Positions 47,539 through 58,836 of a DNA stretch of 64,000 bases are shown piece after piece (the first letter of the stretch is position 1; each line of letters begins with the position of its first letter). Location: NCBI RefSeq assembly GCF_000368145.1, contig NZ_KB849283.1:2010324-2074323 (forward strand), read 5' to 3'. The notes beneath the pieces were generated by a model that was given only the letters and a program-made list of their open reading frames with translations, made no database searches and was not told where the DNA came from. This DNA comes from Acinetobacter guillouiae CIP 63.46. GTDB lineage: Bacteria; Pseudomonadota; Gammaproteobacteria; Pseudomonadales; Moraxellaceae. The position numbers were made by a program, and so were the translations under genes.

Positions 47539-48552
47539 CTAGGCCTGATTCATCAGAATCACAGCACCAGTCACCAAAAGGTTGACCAATGCAAGTGGTA
47601 AACACACTTTCCAACCAAAATTCATAACTTGGTCATAACGTGGACGCATTAAAGAACCACGTGCCAAGACAAACATCATTACAAAGAATGCTGTTTTCGC
47701 AATGAACCAGAATGCATCTGGAATGAATGGAATATTTAAATTAAATGGTGCTAACCAACCGCCAAAGAATAAAGTCACGATCAGTGCTGAAATTAAAATG
47801 ATGTTGACGTATTCAGCAACGAAGAACATCCCCCATTTCATACCACCATATTCGACATGGTAACCTTCTGCCAATTCTTGTTCAGCTTCTGGTTGGTCAA
47901 ATGGATGACGATGCGTTACCGCAACACCCGCAACCACGAAGATCATGAAACCAATGAATTGCGGAATCACAAACCATACATCACGTTGTGCTTCTACGAT
48001 GTCACGCAAGTTAAATGAACCTGCAATTGCCACCACACCCATCAATGAAATCCCTAAAAAGACTTCATAAGAAATGGTTTGTGCTGCTGAACGTAGACCA
48101 CCCAATAACGCATATTTGTTGTTAGATGCCCAACCACCAAATAACACCGCATATACTGCAATACCTGCCATTGCCATAAAGAACAATAGACCGATACTCA
48201 TGTCTGAAACACCTAAGTAAGGTGAAACAGGAATAACCATGAATGACAGTACTGCAGTCGCCATTGCCACTGCTGGTGCTAAACGGAAGGTTAACTTATC
48301 TACAAACTTTGGTGTCCAGTCTTCTTTGAACATGATTTTCAACATGTCGGCAACGATCTGGAACATCCCGCCAGGACCAACACGGTTTGGTCCATAACGG
48401 TCTTGCCATAAGCCCAGCAAACGACGTTCAATAAATGACATCAAAGCGGCCAGTAAAACCACAACCAACAAAATTACGATGGCTTGAATCACTGAATAAG
48501 CGATTGGCCAGTCTTGTACCCATGTCGGTAGTGCGCGTAAAGATTCATTCAT
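47539..48552 (-). CDS. nuoH: NADH-quinone oxidoreductase subunit H
   Basis: A 337-residue membrane subunit with about eight helices that forms the quinone-chamber entrance. Conserved features include [19 protein letters not shown] in the first cytoplasmic loop and [23 protein letters not shown] with its cluster of acidic residues for proton coupling. Located 2 nt after nuoG, so tightly coupled. Confidence 0.96.
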   Translation of the reverse strand: MNESLRALPTWVQDWPIAYSVIQAIVILLVVVLLAALMSFIERRLLGLWQDRYGPNRVGPGGMFQIVADMLKIMFKEDWTPKFVDKLTFRLAPAVAMATAVLSFMVIPVSPYLGVSDMSIGLLFFMAMAGIAVYAVLFGGWASNNKYALLGGLRSAAQTISYEVFLGISLMGVVAIAGSFNLRDIVEAQRDVWFVIPQFIGFMIFVVAGVAVTHRHPFDQPEAEQELAEGYHVEYGGMKWGMFFVAEYVNIILISALIVTLFFGGWLAPFNLNIPFIPDAFWFIAKTAFFVMMFVLARGSLMRPRYDQVMNFGWKVCLPLALVNLLVTGAVILMNQA

Positions 48553-48554
48553 GA

Positions 48555-51239
48555 TTACACTCCTACCGTTACAGATACAGGTTCAGCAAGTGAAACTGTT
48601 GGTGCTTGGCCGACTGGATAACCGATATAACCTGTTGGTAAATATTCAATCACATGCACAGGAAGACTAATCGTCGTTTCGCCTGCTTTCACTGTCAGTT
48701 GTTGACCATCTTGAACATTTAAACGTGCTGCATCTTGCTCGCCCACGGCAAAAGTCGCTTCTGGAATACGCGATTCCATCACCGGTGTTTTAATCGTAAA
48801 TTCACCTGAAGCGAAAATATGATGCATTGGAACCAGACGGAAACTCTCTGGATTTGCCACAACCGCAGTTGGCGCCACATAGCTACGTGCAGGACGTTTT
48901 ACTAAGCGATCAAACAAACGAACGCCTGAATCACCACCTTTAAGGTGACCACCCACTTCATCTTGGTATTTGTTCCAAGCTTGTGGTGAGTTCCAACCCG
49001 GTGCCCATGCAAATGGAACCAATGACGATGCATTTTGCGGTCCAACATAACCTTCCATAGAGAATGTTAATGCGGAATCGACATCGACAGGTTGTTTTGG
49101 CTCATGTACGTTTAATGGTGCACGCATTGCAGTACGACCTGAGTAACGACGCGGTTCACGGGCAATTTTCAAGCCATGAACACGGTAGCCCGCATCAGGT
49201 GCAACATCTTGAATTGCTTCAAGAACTGGAACATTTTTGACTACAGACTCAATTACGTCATCCAACAATGTCCACGAGATCGCCTTGCCTTTCACACCCG
49301 TTTCAATGGCATGTAACCAGCGCCAAGATTCTTTGATGGCATATTCTGGTTTGTAATAGCTTGGGTCATAAACTTGATAGAAGCGTTGCGCACGACCTTC
49401 TTGGCTGACCACTGTCCCATCGCCTTCTGCAAAGCTTGCAGCAGACAAGACAACATCCGCCGCTTTTACGGTTTCAGTTTCAGAATGATCAAGCACAATC
49501 ACGCTTTGCGCTTTGTCTAGAGCAGCCTGAACTTGTACAGCAGGTAAACGGCGGAACAAATCATTTTCAACGATAATGATTGACTCATAATCTTGAGCAA
49601 ATGCTTGTTCTAGGCTTAAACCACCAAACAAAGCCATACCCATTGAGTTCACTTCTGGAACTGTCAATGTTAAGCCTGCATTTCCACCTAGGTTTTGTGC
49701 AACTTGTGCAGCAGCTTCCATGATGGCAGCATCTTGTAAGCTAGTACCCGAGATGATTAATGGTTTTTTCGCAGCTTTTAACGTATCCGCAATGGTTTGT
49801 GCAAATGCTTTAGCATCATCATCTAAACCAAGAATCGCATCACCGTTTACACCGGCAGCAATCGCAAAACCTAAACGTGCAATATCGTTTGGAGAAGCAA
49901 CAACTTCACCCTCAGCAATATCAGCTAAACGTGTTTGTGTTGCAGCCAAGATATAGATTGGAGAATTTGCATCCTGACCAATACGTTTTACAGGTTCAGC
50001 TAACCAATCTTGGGTACGGCGGTCTGCAGCCATTTGTTTGGCTTTGTTTTTCGCAGCTTGGCGAACAGACAATGCCATACGTGGTGCAGTTTGTGTTAAG
50101 TCTTCACCCAAGATCAAGACTGCATCATAGCTTTCGATTTCACGCATACTTGGGTTATAAACACCCTCAGCTTGCATAACCGATGCAGCAAGTTCAACCA
50201 AGTTCTGTTCTTTTTGAGAAAGACCTGTTGAATAATTTTCTTGGCCAACCAACTCACGCAACGCATAGTTTGATTCTAATGATGCACGTGGAGAACCAAT
50301 ACCCAAGACTTTTTTGCCTTGAACATTTTCAATCACTGAATCCAGTGCCACATCAACAGAAACAGTTTTAACTTCTGTTGCAGCACGGAATTGCGGCTGA
50401 CGTGGACGATCTTCACGGTTCACATAACCCGTACCAAAACGACCTTTATCGCAAAGGAAATATTGGTTAACGTCACCATTGAAACGGTTTTCTACACGAC
50501 GTAATTCGCCATAACGCTCACCCGGAGAGATGTTACAACCAGAAGAACAGCCTTGGCATACGCTAGGCGCATACTGCATGTCCCACTTACGGTTATAACG
50601 TGCCGAATGGGTTTTATCTGTAAATACACCTGTTGGGCACACTTCAGTCAAGTTACCAGAGAACTCAGACTCTAAAGTGCCTGATTCTGGACGACCGAAG
50701 TAGACACGTGATGCATTGGCATAAACACCAAAGTCTGTACCACCGGCATAATCGTTGTAGTAACGAACACAACGGTAACATGCGATACAACGGTTCATCT
50801 CATGTGCAATGAAAGAACCCAACTCTTGGTTGTGATGCGTACGTTTGGTAAAACGATAACGACGACGATCATGTTGCGTCATTACCGTCATATCTTGTAA
50901 ATGACAGTGACCACCCTCTTCACAGACTGGACAGTCGTGTGGGTGGTTGGTCATTAAGAATTCCACAATCGATTCACGGAAATCTTTTGCTTCTTTGTCT
51001 TCAATCGAAATAAAGGTATTGTCAGATGCAGGAGTCATACATGACATTACTAAGCGACCACGAGTATCTTCTGGATTCGCATATTGAGTAACAGCACATT
51101 GACGGCAAGAACCGACAGAACCTAAAGCTGGATGCCAACAAAAATATGGGATGTCGATGCCAAGACTCAAACATGCTTGTAGCAAGTTTTCCGAGCCATT
51201 GACTTCATACGATTTTCCATCGACATGAATTGTAGCCAT
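48555..51239 (-). CDS. nuoG: NADH-quinone oxidoreductase subunit G
   Basis: An 894-residue iron-sulfur subunit. The N-terminal 2Fe-2S domain has [19 protein letters not shown]. Next come [17 protein letters not shown] and [14 protein letters not shown], ligands of the [4Fe-4S] clusters, then a further cluster motif [13 protein letters not shown] of the type called N7. The large C-terminal part is a molybdopterin-oxidoreductase-like fold without cofactor, ending in a short beta domain (about 800-894). It feeds electrons from NuoF to NuoI in the peripheral arm. Confidence 0.96.
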   Translation of the reverse strand: MATIHVDGKSYEVNGSENLLQACLSLGIDIPYFCWHPALGSVGSCRQCAVTQYANPEDTRGRLVMSCMTPASDNTFISIEDKEAKDFRESIVEFLMTNHPHDCPVCEEGGHCHLQDMTVMTQHDRRRYRFTKRTHHNQELGSFIAHEMNRCIACYRCVRYYNDYAGGTDFGVYANASRVYFGRPESGTLESEFSGNLTEVCPTGVFTDKTHSARYNRKWDMQYAPSVCQGCSSGCNISPGERYGELRRVENRFNGDVNQYFLCDKGRFGTGYVNREDRPRQPQFRAATEVKTVSVDVALDSVIENVQGKKVLGIGSPRASLESNYALRELVGQENYSTGLSQKEQNLVELAASVMQAEGVYNPSMREIESYDAVLILGEDLTQTAPRMALSVRQAAKNKAKQMAADRRTQDWLAEPVKRIGQDANSPIYILAATQTRLADIAEGEVVASPNDIARLGFAIAAGVNGDAILGLDDDAKAFAQTIADTLKAAKKPLIISGTSLQDAAIMEAAAQVAQNLGGNAGLTLTVPEVNSMGMALFGGLSLEQAFAQDYESIIIVENDLFRRLPAVQVQAALDKAQSVIVLDHSETETVKAADVVLSAASFAEGDGTVVSQEGRAQRFYQVYDPSYYKPEYAIKESWRWLHAIETGVKGKAISWTLLDDVIESVVKNVPVLEAIQDVAPDAGYRVHGLKIAREPRRYSGRTAMRAPLNVHEPKQPVDVDSALTFSMEGYVGPQNASSLVPFAWAPGWNSPQAWNKYQDEVGGHLKGGDSGVRLFDRLVKRPARSYVAPTAVVANPESFRLVPMHHIFASGEFTIKTPVMESRIPEATFAVGEQDAARLNVQDGQQLTVKAGETTISLPVHVIEYLPTGYIGYPVGQAPTVSLAEPVSVTVGV

Positions 51240-51250
51240 AGTCGAATTCC

Positions 51251-52582
51251 TTAAACTTGTTCTACGTGGCTGGCTTGGGCTACAGGACGATCTGTCACTT
51301 TAGCTTCAAACTCGCTACGGAAATATTTGAGTGCACCCATCAATGGTTCCATCGCACCTGGTGCGTGAGCACAGAATGTTTTACCAATCCACAATTTGCG
51401 AGTCAGTTCTTGAAGATGTTGAATGTCTTCCATCTTCCCTTCACCTTTCTCAATTGCGACAAGTGCTTTGACCGCCCAAGGTAAACCATCACGGCATGGC
51501 GTACAGAATCCACATGATTCACGTGCAAAGAATTCTTCTAAGTTACGCGTTGCAGAAACCATACACTGGGTTTCATCAACGACCATTAACAAACATGTAC
51601 CTAGACGAGAACCTGCTTTCATAATGCTTTCTGAATCCATTGGAAGATCAATGTGTTCAGCAGCCAAGAAGTCAGTCGATGCCCCACCCGGTAACCATGC
51701 TTTCAGTTTAAGACCATCGCGCATACCGCCGGCATAGTCTTCAATCACTTCACGTGCAGTCGTACCAAACGGTAGTTCCCAAAGACCTGGGAAAGTCACT
51801 TTACCTGATGCACCATAAATTTTAGTGCCTGGATCTTTAGATTTACCCGCAGACAAACCGATATACCACTCAGGGCCACGCAACATAATTGCTGGCAAGT
51901 TGTTATAGGTTTCTACGTTGTTTACGATGGTCGGACGGCCCCATGCACCTGCAACTTGCGGGAATGGCGGCTTAGTCCGTGGATTTGCACGACGACCTTC
52001 GAGTGAGTTAATCAATGCAGTTTCTTCACCACAGATATAACGCCCCGCACCGGTATGCACATGCAGGTCAAAATTCCAACCTGTGCCTAAGATGTTGTCA
52101 CCCAAATAACCTTTAGCACGCACTTGTTCTAAAGCTTCATTTAAGTATTGTGCAGCTTCAATGTATTCACCGCGAATGAAGATATAACCCTGAGTTGCTT
52201 CGAGGGTATAACCTGCAATCAACATCCCTTCGATCAATTGATGTGGAAGTTTTTCCATCAACAAACGGTCTTTGAATGTTCCCGGTTCCATTTCATCGGC
52301 ATTACAGATTAGGTAACGAGGACCACCATCATTGGGTGCCATCAATGACCATTTAATCCCTGCTGGGAAACCTGCACCACCACGACCTTTTACAGTCGCT
52401 GCTTTGATGACTTCAAGAACATCTTTAGGTGGCATAGAAAGCGCTTTTTTAAAGCCTGCATAGCCTTCTAAAGCTTCATAGTCATCAGCACTACGAACAA
52501 ATTCCTGCTTACTCAAACGCCATGTTAATGGGTGAGTTTCAGGGTTTCCTTCGCCATAAATTGGTCTTGGTTCGGTATTCAT
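51251..52582 (-). CDS. nuoF: NADH-quinone oxidoreductase subunit F (NADH and FMN binding)
   Basis: A 443-residue flavoprotein subunit, the electron entry point of complex I. NADH/FMN-binding segments are [14 protein letters not shown] and [19 protein letters not shown]. The [4Fe-4S] N3 motif is [12 protein letters not shown], with the fourth cysteine in [10 protein letters not shown]. The start overlaps the end of nuoE by 4 nt. Confidence 0.97.
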   Translation of the reverse strand: MNTEPRPIYGEGNPETHPLTWRLSKQEFVRSADDYEALEGYAGFKKALSMPPKDVLEVIKAATVKGRGGAGFPAGIKWSLMAPNDGGPRYLICNADEMEPGTFKDRLLMEKLPHQLIEGMLIAGYTLEATQGYIFIRGEYIEAAQYLNEALEQVRAKGYLGDNILGTGWNFDLHVHTGAGRYICGEETALINSLEGRRANPRTKPPFPQVAGAWGRPTIVNNVETYNNLPAIMLRGPEWYIGLSAGKSKDPGTKIYGASGKVTFPGLWELPFGTTAREVIEDYAGGMRDGLKLKAWLPGGASTDFLAAEHIDLPMDSESIMKAGSRLGTCLLMVVDETQCMVSATRNLEEFFARESCGFCTPCRDGLPWAVKALVAIEKGEGKMEDIQHLQELTRKLWIGKTFCAHAPGAMEPLMGALKYFRSEFEAKVTDRPVAQASHVEQV

Positions 52583-53088
52583 ACATACTTCTCCAATAAC
52601 TGTTTCACAGAAGTCACTTCAACCAAACCGTGTGTATCTTCATCAATCATTAGGGTTGGACCTTTGTCACAGTTCCCTAAACAGCAGATCGGCAATAAAG
52701 TAAAACGACCATCAGCTGTCGTTTGACCAAATTGGATACCCAGTTCACGTTGGAAAGCTTCTGCTAAAGTTTCCGCACCCATCAAGAAACATGCAATCGA
52801 ATCACATAATAAAATTACGTGACGACCTACAGGCTGACGGTATATACGGTTATAGAATGTTGCAACACCTTCTAAATCCGCAGTTGTAATTGTCAATAAT
52901 TGAGCAATTGCATGTAACTGCGCGTCATCCACCCAACCATTACGGCGTTGTACACACTTTAAAGCATCCAAAGACGCTGCGCGTGGGTATGGGTAGTGAC
53001 CCATGTGATGTTCAATTTCATGGATTTCTTCGCTGGTCAGAATCCCTTCAACATTCACACGTGGCTTTTTATCAGTCAAAATCATCAT
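52579..53088 (-). CDS. nuoE: NADH-quinone oxidoreductase subunit E ([2Fe-2S] N1a)
   Basis: A 169-residue thioredoxin-like subunit holding a [2Fe-2S] cluster through Cys95 and Cys100 (CDSIAC) and Cys136 and Cys140 (CLGNC). It partners NuoF in the dehydrogenase module. Two neighbouring ATG codons (53088, 53085) could start it. Overlaps nuoF by 4 nt and is 14 nt from nuoCD. Confidence 0.96.
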   Translation of the reverse strand: MMILTDKKPRVNVEGILTSEEIHEIEHHMGHYPYPRAASLDALKCVQRRNGWVDDAQLHAIAQLLTITTADLEGVATFYNRIYRQPVGRHVILLCDSIACFLMGAETLAEAFQRELGIQFGQTTADGRFTLLPICCLGNCDKGPTLMIDEDTHGLVEVTSVKQLLEKYV

Positions 53089-53102
53089 AATGCGTTTACC
53101 CC

Positions 53103-54890
53103 TTAGCGATCCACGTCAGCCATAACGACGTCAATTGTCGCTAAATAAATGATCAAGTCAGATACAAGACTGCCGTTAATCACGGAAGGAATTTGCTGCA
53201 AGTGGGTGAAAGTAGGCGTACGAATACGGGTACGGTAACTCATGGTTGACTTATCTGAAGTCAAGTAATAGTTAGACGCACCTTTCACCACTTCTGCCAT
53301 TACAGAGGCTTCACCAGCTGGCATTACAGGACCCCATGACACGCTCAAGAAGTGCGTAATCAAAGTTTCAATATCTTGTAAAGTCTTATCTTTTGGTGGT
53401 GGAACTGCCAATGGATGATCCGCTTTATAAGGACCAGAAGGCATATTATCCAAACACTGTTTGACGATTTTTAACGACTCTTCGATTTCGCGATAGTGAA
53501 CCATTACACGCGCGTAAGCATCGCCTTCATACTCTAACGGCACTTCAAAGTCGTAATTTTCATAACCACTGTATGGACGATATTTACGAACATCAAAATC
53601 AATACCTGTCGCGCGTAAACCTGTACCTGTTACACCCCAAGCCAATGCCGATTTAGCATCGTATTGCGCAACATTACGGGTACGACCCACAAATACTGAG
53701 TTTTTCAGTGCAGCAGTATGATATTCCTTCAAACGTTTTGGCATCCATTCGAGAATTTCACGAATCAGTTTTTGCCAGTTGTTTGGAAGGTCATGTGCTG
53801 TCCCGCCGATACGGAACCATGCTGGGTGCATACGGAAACCTGTGATCGCTTCAATTGCATCATAGATTTTTTGACGATCCGCAAACATATAGAATACTGG
53901 TGTCATACCACCGGCATCCTGAATCGCAGTACCGATATACAACAAGTGGTTATTGATACGGAATAATTCAGACATCATGACACGGATACATTGTGCACGA
54001 TCAGGAACGGTAATCCCTGCAAGTTGCTCCACACCCATGACATAAGGCATGTTTTGCGCACAACCACCTAAGTAGTCAACACGGTCTGTATATGGAATAA
54101 ATGAATGCCAAGTTTGACGTTCAGCCATCTTTTCCACACCACGGTGGTGATAGCCAATATCAGGCACACAATCTTTCACTTCTTCGCCATCCAGCTGCAA
54201 AATTACACGGAATGCACCATGCGCAGATGGGTGGTTAGGCCCTAAGTTCAAGAACATAAAGTCTTCATCGGCGTTACCGCGTGTTAGACCCCAATCTTCT
54301 GGAACAAAACGAAGATGTTCTTGTTCGAAATCTTGTTTAGCCTTGTCTTGCATGTACGGTGTATATTCAGTCGCACGTGCAGAATATTCTTTACGTAGTG
54401 GATGACCTTCCCAATAAGTTGGCAACAAAATACGACGAAGCATTGGATGCCCTTCGAAATTGATCCCAAACATATCGTAAGCTTCACGCTCGTACCAATT
54501 GGCATTTGGCCAAATATTGGTCGCTGTTGGAACGTTAATATCGTTCTCACTCAACGCCACTTTGATACGAATATCACTATTACGTTCTAATGAAAGTAAG
54601 TGATAGAACACTGTGAAATCAGATGCAGGTAAACCATCACGGTTGTTACGCAAACGTTCATCGACCGCAGATAAGTCAAACAGCATCACATAAGGACGTG
54701 GTACTGTACGCAAGTACATTAGAACTTCTTGTACACGTGCGCGCTCAACCCAGACCGTCGGAAAATCTTCAAACGTCGGTTGCACGTAAAAGTTCTCGCC
54801 AAATTTGGCTTTGAGATCTTCTACAATTGCAAATGCTGGGCGGGAATCAACTGGAGTCGATTCTGGCATAGCAATTTCAGTTTCAGCCAT
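53103..54890 (-). CDS. nuoC: NADH-quinone oxidoreductase subunit C/D (fused)
   Basis: A 595-residue fusion of NuoC (about 1-190, with the 30-kDa subunit signature [19 protein letters not shown]) and NuoD (about 200-595, with [21 protein letters not shown] and [15 protein letters not shown]). NuoD forms part of the quinone-reduction site with NuoB. The fusion is typical of E. coli, Pseudomonas and Acinetobacter. It is separated from nuoB by an 86-nt gap, the largest within the operon, and 14 nt from nuoE. Confidence 0.97.
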   Translation of the reverse strand: MAETEIAMPESTPVDSRPAFAIVEDLKAKFGENFYVQPTFEDFPTVWVERARVQEVLMYLRTVPRPYVMLFDLSAVDERLRNNRDGLPASDFTVFYHLLSLERNSDIRIKVALSENDINVPTATNIWPNANWYEREAYDMFGINFEGHPMLRRILLPTYWEGHPLRKEYSARATEYTPYMQDKAKQDFEQEHLRFVPEDWGLTRGNADEDFMFLNLGPNHPSAHGAFRVILQLDGEEVKDCVPDIGYHHRGVEKMAERQTWHSFIPYTDRVDYLGGCAQNMPYVMGVEQLAGITVPDRAQCIRVMMSELFRINNHLLYIGTAIQDAGGMTPVFYMFADRQKIYDAIEAITGFRMHPAWFRIGGTAHDLPNNWQKLIREILEWMPKRLKEYHTAALKNSVFVGRTRNVAQYDAKSALAWGVTGTGLRATGIDFDVRKYRPYSGYENYDFEVPLEYEGDAYARVMVHYREIEESLKIVKQCLDNMPSGPYKADHPLAVPPPKDKTLQDIETLITHFLSVSWGPVMPAGEASVMAEVVKGASNYYLTSDKSTMSYRTRIRTPTFTHLQQIPSVINGSLVSDLIIYLATIDVVMADVDR

Positions 54891-54976
54891 TGGCTTGGCT
54901 TCCTATTTAATACAAATTCTGTCAAATTCCCTGATGACCATATCCATCAGATATGTCAAATACTCATCAGAAAAAA

Positions 54977-55654
54977 TTACTCAATTTCATCCATAGAGCG
55001 TAAGTTTTTCACTGCAATACGTTCAGCGTTCTTACGGTCGCGTTCTGGCATCATCTTTGGCTTATACACTGGCTGAAGATCATCACCGATTACCGCAGAG
55101 AGCGGACGACGTTCTAATTGAATTTGGTCTTGCAATAACATCAAGGCTTGAATCAATGCTTCTGGACGTGGTGGGCAACCTGGAACGTACACGTCAACAG
55201 GAATGATTTTATCCACACCTTGTACAACAGAATAGATGTCGTACATACCACCAGAGTTTGCACAAGCACCCATTGAAATCACCCATTTAGGCTCAAGCAT
55301 TTGTTCATACAAACGTTGAATTACAGGTGCCATTTTAACAAAGCAAGTCCCTGCAACGATCATCAAATCTGCCTGACGTGGCGAAGCACGAATAACCTCG
55401 GCACCAAAGCGCGACAAATCATGCACACCGGTTAACGTGGTTGCATATTCAACGTAGCAGCAAGATGTACCAAAGTTAAAAGGCCATATTGAGTTTTTAC
55501 GGCCCCAGTTTACAGCTGTGTGTACCACATCCTCTAAGCGAGTCATGAACACATTTTTATTCACTTCTTCTTCAAGTGGATCTGTCACAATTTGACGATC
55601 TTGAAGCGGATATTGTTCAGCTTCTGGATTCGCACGGGTTAAAGTATATTTCAT
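54977..55654 (-). CDS. nuoB: NADH-quinone oxidoreductase subunit B ([4Fe-4S] N2)
   Basis: A 225-residue subunit that carries the terminal cluster N2. Its ligands are the tandem cysteines C65-C66 ([10 protein letters not shown]), C131 ([10 protein letters not shown]) and C160 ([10 protein letters not shown]). It hands electrons to quinone at the NuoD interface. The basic, extended C-terminal tail (about 185-225) is longer than in some bacteria. Located 7 nt after nuoA. Confidence 0.97.
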   Translation of the reverse strand: MKYTLTRANPEAEQYPLQDRQIVTDPLEEEVNKNVFMTRLEDVVHTAVNWGRKNSIWPFNFGTSCCYVEYATTLTGVHDLSRFGAEVIRASPRQADLMIVAGTCFVKMAPVIQRLYEQMLEPKWVISMGACANSGGMYDIYSVVQGVDKIIPVDVYVPGCPPRPEALIQALMLLQDQIQLERRPLSAVIGDDLQPVYKPKMMPERDRKNAERIAVKNLRSMDEIE

Positions 55655-55661
55655 TCCCGAG

Positions 55662-56210
55662 TTACTCCTTGTTCAGAGACATGGTCGGTGTTTTATCTTT
55701 CACACGACCAGAAGATTGAGCTGGAATAGTTCCAGTAGGATCCATCACCAACTCTTCAATTGAATTGAAGCGAGTAATTTCTGCAAGGTCCATATTTGGT
55801 GAACCAATTTTAGGTTTAATCCCTGCGATTTTACGTTTATCTGAAGGTGACCAGTTCAATGCACCTGTAGATAATTCATAAATCAAACCAACGAGTAAAA
55901 CTAAAATAAATACAGCTGCAGCTGAAAACCCAACCCAACCTACTTCACGTACAGATGTCGCCCATGCATATAAATAGAGGGCTTCCAAATCGAATACAAC
56001 AAAGAAGATTGCAACAAGGTAGAACTTCGCAGACAAGCGGATACGTGCACCACCAGCACTAACCACACCTGATTCAAATTGCTCTTGCTTCGCACGTCCC
56101 CATGATTTACCCCCAAGGAGCAAAGGAACGGTGAGCATAAAGACACATAAAAATGTCACGCCGATCACGAAGGCAATGATTGCCCAATCGTATGGAGTAA
56201 TGGCACTCAT
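55662..56210 (-). CDS. nuoA: NADH-quinone oxidoreductase subunit A
   Basis: A 182-residue membrane subunit with three helices (about 8-30, 62-82 and 94-114), the conserved loop QEQFESGV after helix 1, and helix 2 followed by [12 protein letters not shown]. First gene of the operon. The frame is open to 56300, but the ATG at 56210 has AGGAGTT 8 nt upstream and gives the family N-terminus, so it is the start. The C-terminal 60 residues form a cytoplasmic polar extension, longer than E. coli NuoA (147 residues). Confidence 0.95.
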   Translation of the reverse strand: MSAITPYDWAIIAFVIGVTFLCVFMLTVPLLLGGKSWGRAKQEQFESGVVSAGGARIRLSAKFYLVAIFFVVFDLEALYLYAWATSVREVGWVGFSAAAVFILVLLVGLIYELSTGALNWSPSDKRKIAGIKPKIGSPNMDLAEITRFNSIEELVMDPTGTIPAQSSGRVKDKTPTMSLNKE

Positions 56211-56860
56211 GCGGGGATAACTCCTGGCAGGCCTATTATTTAACAAAGAATGTATGTATTGGCCTTGCAAATACACCAAACACAAAATAAATCTGGTCAA
56301 TTGTACCCGATTGATGTCATCTGTTGCTAGTTAATAGCTCTAAGTCTTTCGGATGATTTTTTAGACAAAAGCCATAATTTTTCCTGATTCACAGCGATAC
56401 AGCGCTGACTTATCGTTTTATCAAATTTCTATCCCTATTCTTATTAGTTTTTCCGAAGTTTATTTTTTAATCATGAATTAAAAATGACAAATCAGTAGCT
56501 TAATCCGATTCAGTCCAAGTAAAAGCTTCGATTTATCCATGCTTTTCTGCGATTTAATTGGCTAATTTCTACAAATATAAGGATTTACCATCTAAAATAT
56601 TTTGTTACATTCTATGTGGTAAAATAGTCACATTAGATCAATCAAGTAATAAAAATTATCTTATTGTGATAATTTTTAAATATTACAAAGTTATTTATAA
56701 TTTTTTATACTTTACTATTATCAAAACCAACTTGTTTCAGTGAAATAACCCGCTTTAAACCATCCAGCGCCAAATGCTCAATGCCTACTTTTGACCTACC
56801 TTGTGCCCTCTTATGATTTTCTGATTTGAATTTTCAAAATAGTCAGCACTGTCAATCATG
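56211..56860. promoter_or_regulatory. Promoter region of the nuo operon, otherwise non-coding
   Basis: About 650 bp upstream of nuoA. The proximal 200 bp must carry the nuo promoter; I could not fix one. The part from about 56540 to 56740 is extremely AT-rich. A possible frame at 56558-56743 is made mostly of lysine, tyrosine and isoleucine codons and lacks a ribosome site, so I do not call it. The region is flanked on its far side by a decayed repeat end. Confidence 0.4.
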
Positions 56861-57037
56861 TCATTTTTCGCACATACCACAGTCAAGCTCATCTAAACTA
56901 GTCCAAGCCAAAGCCATTTGAAAGGTGAGTAACTTATCGCCACTTAAATCAGCAAATTGTATATTTAACACCCAATTGCAGTAAAAGGTGTTCGTTGTCG
57001 CAAACTTAGACGAATTGTCTACAGAGCCTATACACAT
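56861..57037 (-). other. Short open frame overlapping a decayed repeat end
   Basis: A 58-codon frame from the ATG at 57037 to the TGA at 56861. The first part (GSVDNSSKFATTNT) is encoded by the repeat-end sequence at 56993-57029. The rest (NWVLNIQFADLSGDKLLTFQ, then WTSLDELDCGMCEK) has a balanced composition unlike chance frames in this AT-rich region. There is no ribosome site, so it is more probably the C-terminal remnant of a lost gene than an expressed small protein. No family recognised. Confidence 0.3.
56993..57029. repeat. Decayed end of the MITE-like element
   Basis: About 37 bp, GTCGCAAACTTAGACGAATT followed by GTCTACAGAGCCT, match the end of copy 1 (GTCGTAAACGTAGACGAATT, then GTCAACAGACCCT) with only a few mismatches. 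The opposite end and core are not found within the next 300 bp, so this is a truncated, degenerate third copy. Confidence 0.55.
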
Positions 57038-57106
57038 TGAACTACTTTTATGTATATGCTATTCAATATGAACAACTTTAAATCAATAATTTAGGGGTAA
57101 AACAAG

Positions 57107-57457
57107 ATGGAATTCAGCAGCAAGCCAAACTATTTTTTATTTGCACAATTACTGATTCGTCATATTGAAAATTACGTCAAAAAACACGCTGATGCACAAA
57201 ATGCAATTTTTGATCTAAGAGATGTTTATGAGCTTTTCCGCCAAGATCTTGCCGCAACCACGACAAATCTAGAAGGGATTTTAAATATCGCGGATGAATA
57301 TCGTATTGATACCATTCAAGGTGACCAAAAAATCATTAGCAGTTATAAAATTGACGCTGAACAAAATAGCTTATTGATTGACTTTAATCATGATGCATTA
57401 CAAGCTTTGCGAGACAGCAAGCCAATCATTGCGCCTGATGCAACGCTTCAACAATAA
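57107..57457 (+). CDS. Hypothetical protein
   Basis: A 116-residue soluble protein with a good context: AGGGG about 10 nt before the ATG and a strong terminator 30 nt after the stop. It is helical in its first half (LFAQLLIRHIENYVKKHADAQNAIFDLRDVYELF) and has an alternating beta pattern later (QKIISSYKIDAEQNSLLIDF). No catalytic motif, signal peptide or membrane segment. I do not recognise a family. It sits divergently from the nuo operon. Confidence 0.75.
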   Translation: MEFSSKPNYFLFAQLLIRHIENYVKKHADAQNAIFDLRDVYELFRQDLAATTTNLEGILNIADEYRIDTIQGDQKIISSYKIDAEQNSLLIDFNHDALQALRDSKPIIAPDATLQQ

Positions 57458-57488
57458 GATCTTGACTAAGCAACATCCAGACATAAAA

Positions 57489-57518
57489 AACCACCGAAAA
57501 TTTTTCGGTGGTTTTTTA
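57489..57518 (+). terminator. Terminator after the 116-residue protein gene
   Basis: A 10-bp stem CCACCGAAAA / TTTTCGGTGG followed by six T, about 30 nt past the stop. The preceding A-run makes it bidirectional. Confidence 0.9.
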
Positions 57519-57559
57519 TTTGAAACCAAGCCTTCAGTCCACAATAGCATTGTTCTTAT

Positions 57560-57789
57560 TCATCCAGTATTCCTCACTACACGAAGTCCAACAGGATCGC
57601 TGCCCCATGGTGTCGTGCTCGAAGCTGATGACTTGAACCCAGTATCGCATGCTAGGTTGATGGCATGGATCAGTTCACTAGCGGCAGTATAGACCAACAC
57701 TACCAATGACCGTTGAAAACGAAGACGCAAAAATAAACCTTGATCATTCGTAGTGACGTCAAAATCTTCTGAAAAACTTGATTTTATAC
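57560..57789 (-). pseudogene. 3' remnant of a lost coding sequence
   Basis: On the minus strand a frame of about 74 codons, ending at the TGA at 57560, has a protein-like composition (for example SEDFDVTTNDQGLFLRLRFQ and later TPWGSDPVGLRVVRNTG). It contains no start codon and is cut off upstream by a stop inside the end of the next gene (57784-58107). The C-terminal GLRVVRN loosely recalls the end of formylglycine-generating-enzyme-like (SUMF1) domains, but I would not name it on that alone. It is most likely the tail of a gene deleted or disrupted at this spot. Confidence 0.4.
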
Positions 57790-58107
57790 AAGATCATTAA
57801 TACCTGTGATAATGTCTGCAATTAAATCAATACTGATGGTTAATACGATATCCCAAGATTCACAATCCTCGCCGATCAAAATATAAATCTCGCCATCATC
57901 ACCTTTTTTCCAATGAACTGGGCTGTTGGCAGATTCTCCTGCCTGTATATAAGCAACAGAATCAGTTGTTATTTTTTTCAATTCTTCCACTTGGTCAATT
58001 GAAATATAAATATTAATTTCAATAAATTGGTTGGCAATTTTTATTATAAATGCAGGATTCCCATTAAATGCATGATCAATAGTAATATCAAAATTAGCGT
58101 TCACCAT
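57784..58107 (-). CDS. Hypothetical small acidic protein
   Basis: A 107-residue acidic protein rich in isoleucine and aspartate (NANFDITIDHAFNGNPAFII, GDDGEIYILIGEDCESWDIV). No signal peptide or membrane segment. Size, acidity and lack of recognisable catalytic residues fit immunity-type proteins, but no toxin partner is present, so this is only a suggestion. It is more AT-rich than the housekeeping neighbours. It is on the same strand as the gene at 58229, with a 121-bp gap. Confidence 0.6.
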   Translation of the reverse strand: MVNANFDITIDHAFNGNPAFIIKIANQFIEINIYISIDQVEELKKITTDSVAYIQAGESANSPVHWKKGDDGEIYILIGEDCESWDIVLTISIDLIADIITGINDLV

Positions 58108-58228
58108 TCAAATTCCCTTAATAAATATTATCAATATCAATGCTCAAACTATTCAGTTTGGTCTGCGTAATTATGCTTAGAAGGTCAATAAAGAGTACGT
58201 TTTGATGTTCCGATAGATATCGTTATTT

Positions 58229-58603
58229 TTACATAACGCGAATATCATACAAATGTAATAGTTTACCTGCATTCATTGGTGCACAAAAAACAGCATATAA
58301 ATCTGATTTAGAATCATCAAACCATAATTGGACATCGATTATATGTTTATTAACACGATCTCCTTTGAGAGAAAAAACCTCTGTATCCCCCAGTACATCG
58401 TCAGGGATTTGTGTCATTTTCACAAATCCACTTAAATGCGCAAATTCATTTACAGCAACTCTATATTCATTTGCCGTTGATGGATAGGCCTGTTTATTTT
58501 TCACCAATTCCTCATAGTCATCAGAAATCATAAGATTCAATATTTTTATCATTGATTCTTTATATATTGGAAATTCTCTTAGAAAAATATTTTCATTTGT
58601 CAT
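58229..58603 (-). CDS. Hypothetical protein, DUF7668-like (possible orphan immunity protein)
   Basis: A 124-residue protein. The second half, with FSLKGDRVNKHIIDVQLWFDDSKSDLYAVFCA, resembles the small DUF7668-type domain, in which a beta strand with xxWFDxxxSDL is conserved; such proteins are common beside polymorphic toxins. The first half is helical. No toxin gene is adjacent. The family call comes from recalled pattern similarity and is uncertain; the open frame itself is convincing, although the Shine-Dalgarno is weak. AT-rich relative to neighbours, hence possibly acquired. Confidence 0.6.
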   Translation of the reverse strand: MTNENIFLREFPIYKESMIKILNLMISDDYEELVKNKQAYPSTANEYRVAVNEFAHLSGFVKMTQIPDDVLGDTEVFSLKGDRVNKHIIDVQLWFDDSKSDLYAVFCAPMNAGKLLHLYDIRVM

Positions 58604-58711
58604 TTTCTGATCCCAACTTCTCGCATTGCAGTGGATGGAGTAATTCCAATCTTCTAAAAATATAGATCAAAAGGCATCCAACATTTTTGAGTGAATTTTT
58701 GTATTGAAAGT

Positions 58712-58733
58712 CCCTTCTCCCGTTGGGAGAAGG
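58712..58733. repeat. Extragenic palindrome CCCTTCTCCC-GTT-GGGAGAAGG
   Basis: A near-perfect hairpin (CCTTCTCCC / GGGAGAAGG, 3-nt loop), followed by TTAGGATTAGGGTGG. This is the motif of a widespread intergenic repeat seen in many proteobacteria. It lies about 100 bp beyond the bfmS stop, where it could also act as an mRNA 3' end stabiliser. Confidence 0.65.
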
Positions 58734-58836
58734 TTAGGATTAGGGTGGTTTTATCTTAAATAATGACTTTAAAGATGACTGATGAACCAAGTCAAATAGC
58801 GCTTAATTGATAATATTTAACAGCATGATTTAACAA

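Noticed and set aside
56558-56743. 61-residue open frame upstream of nuo
   Set aside because: Composition reflects only the AT-rich DNA, with no ribosome site and no recognisable domain.
57378-57692. 104-residue frame on the plus strand
   Set aside because: It runs across a strong terminator and overlaps the end of a real gene; the minus-strand remnant explains the sequence better.
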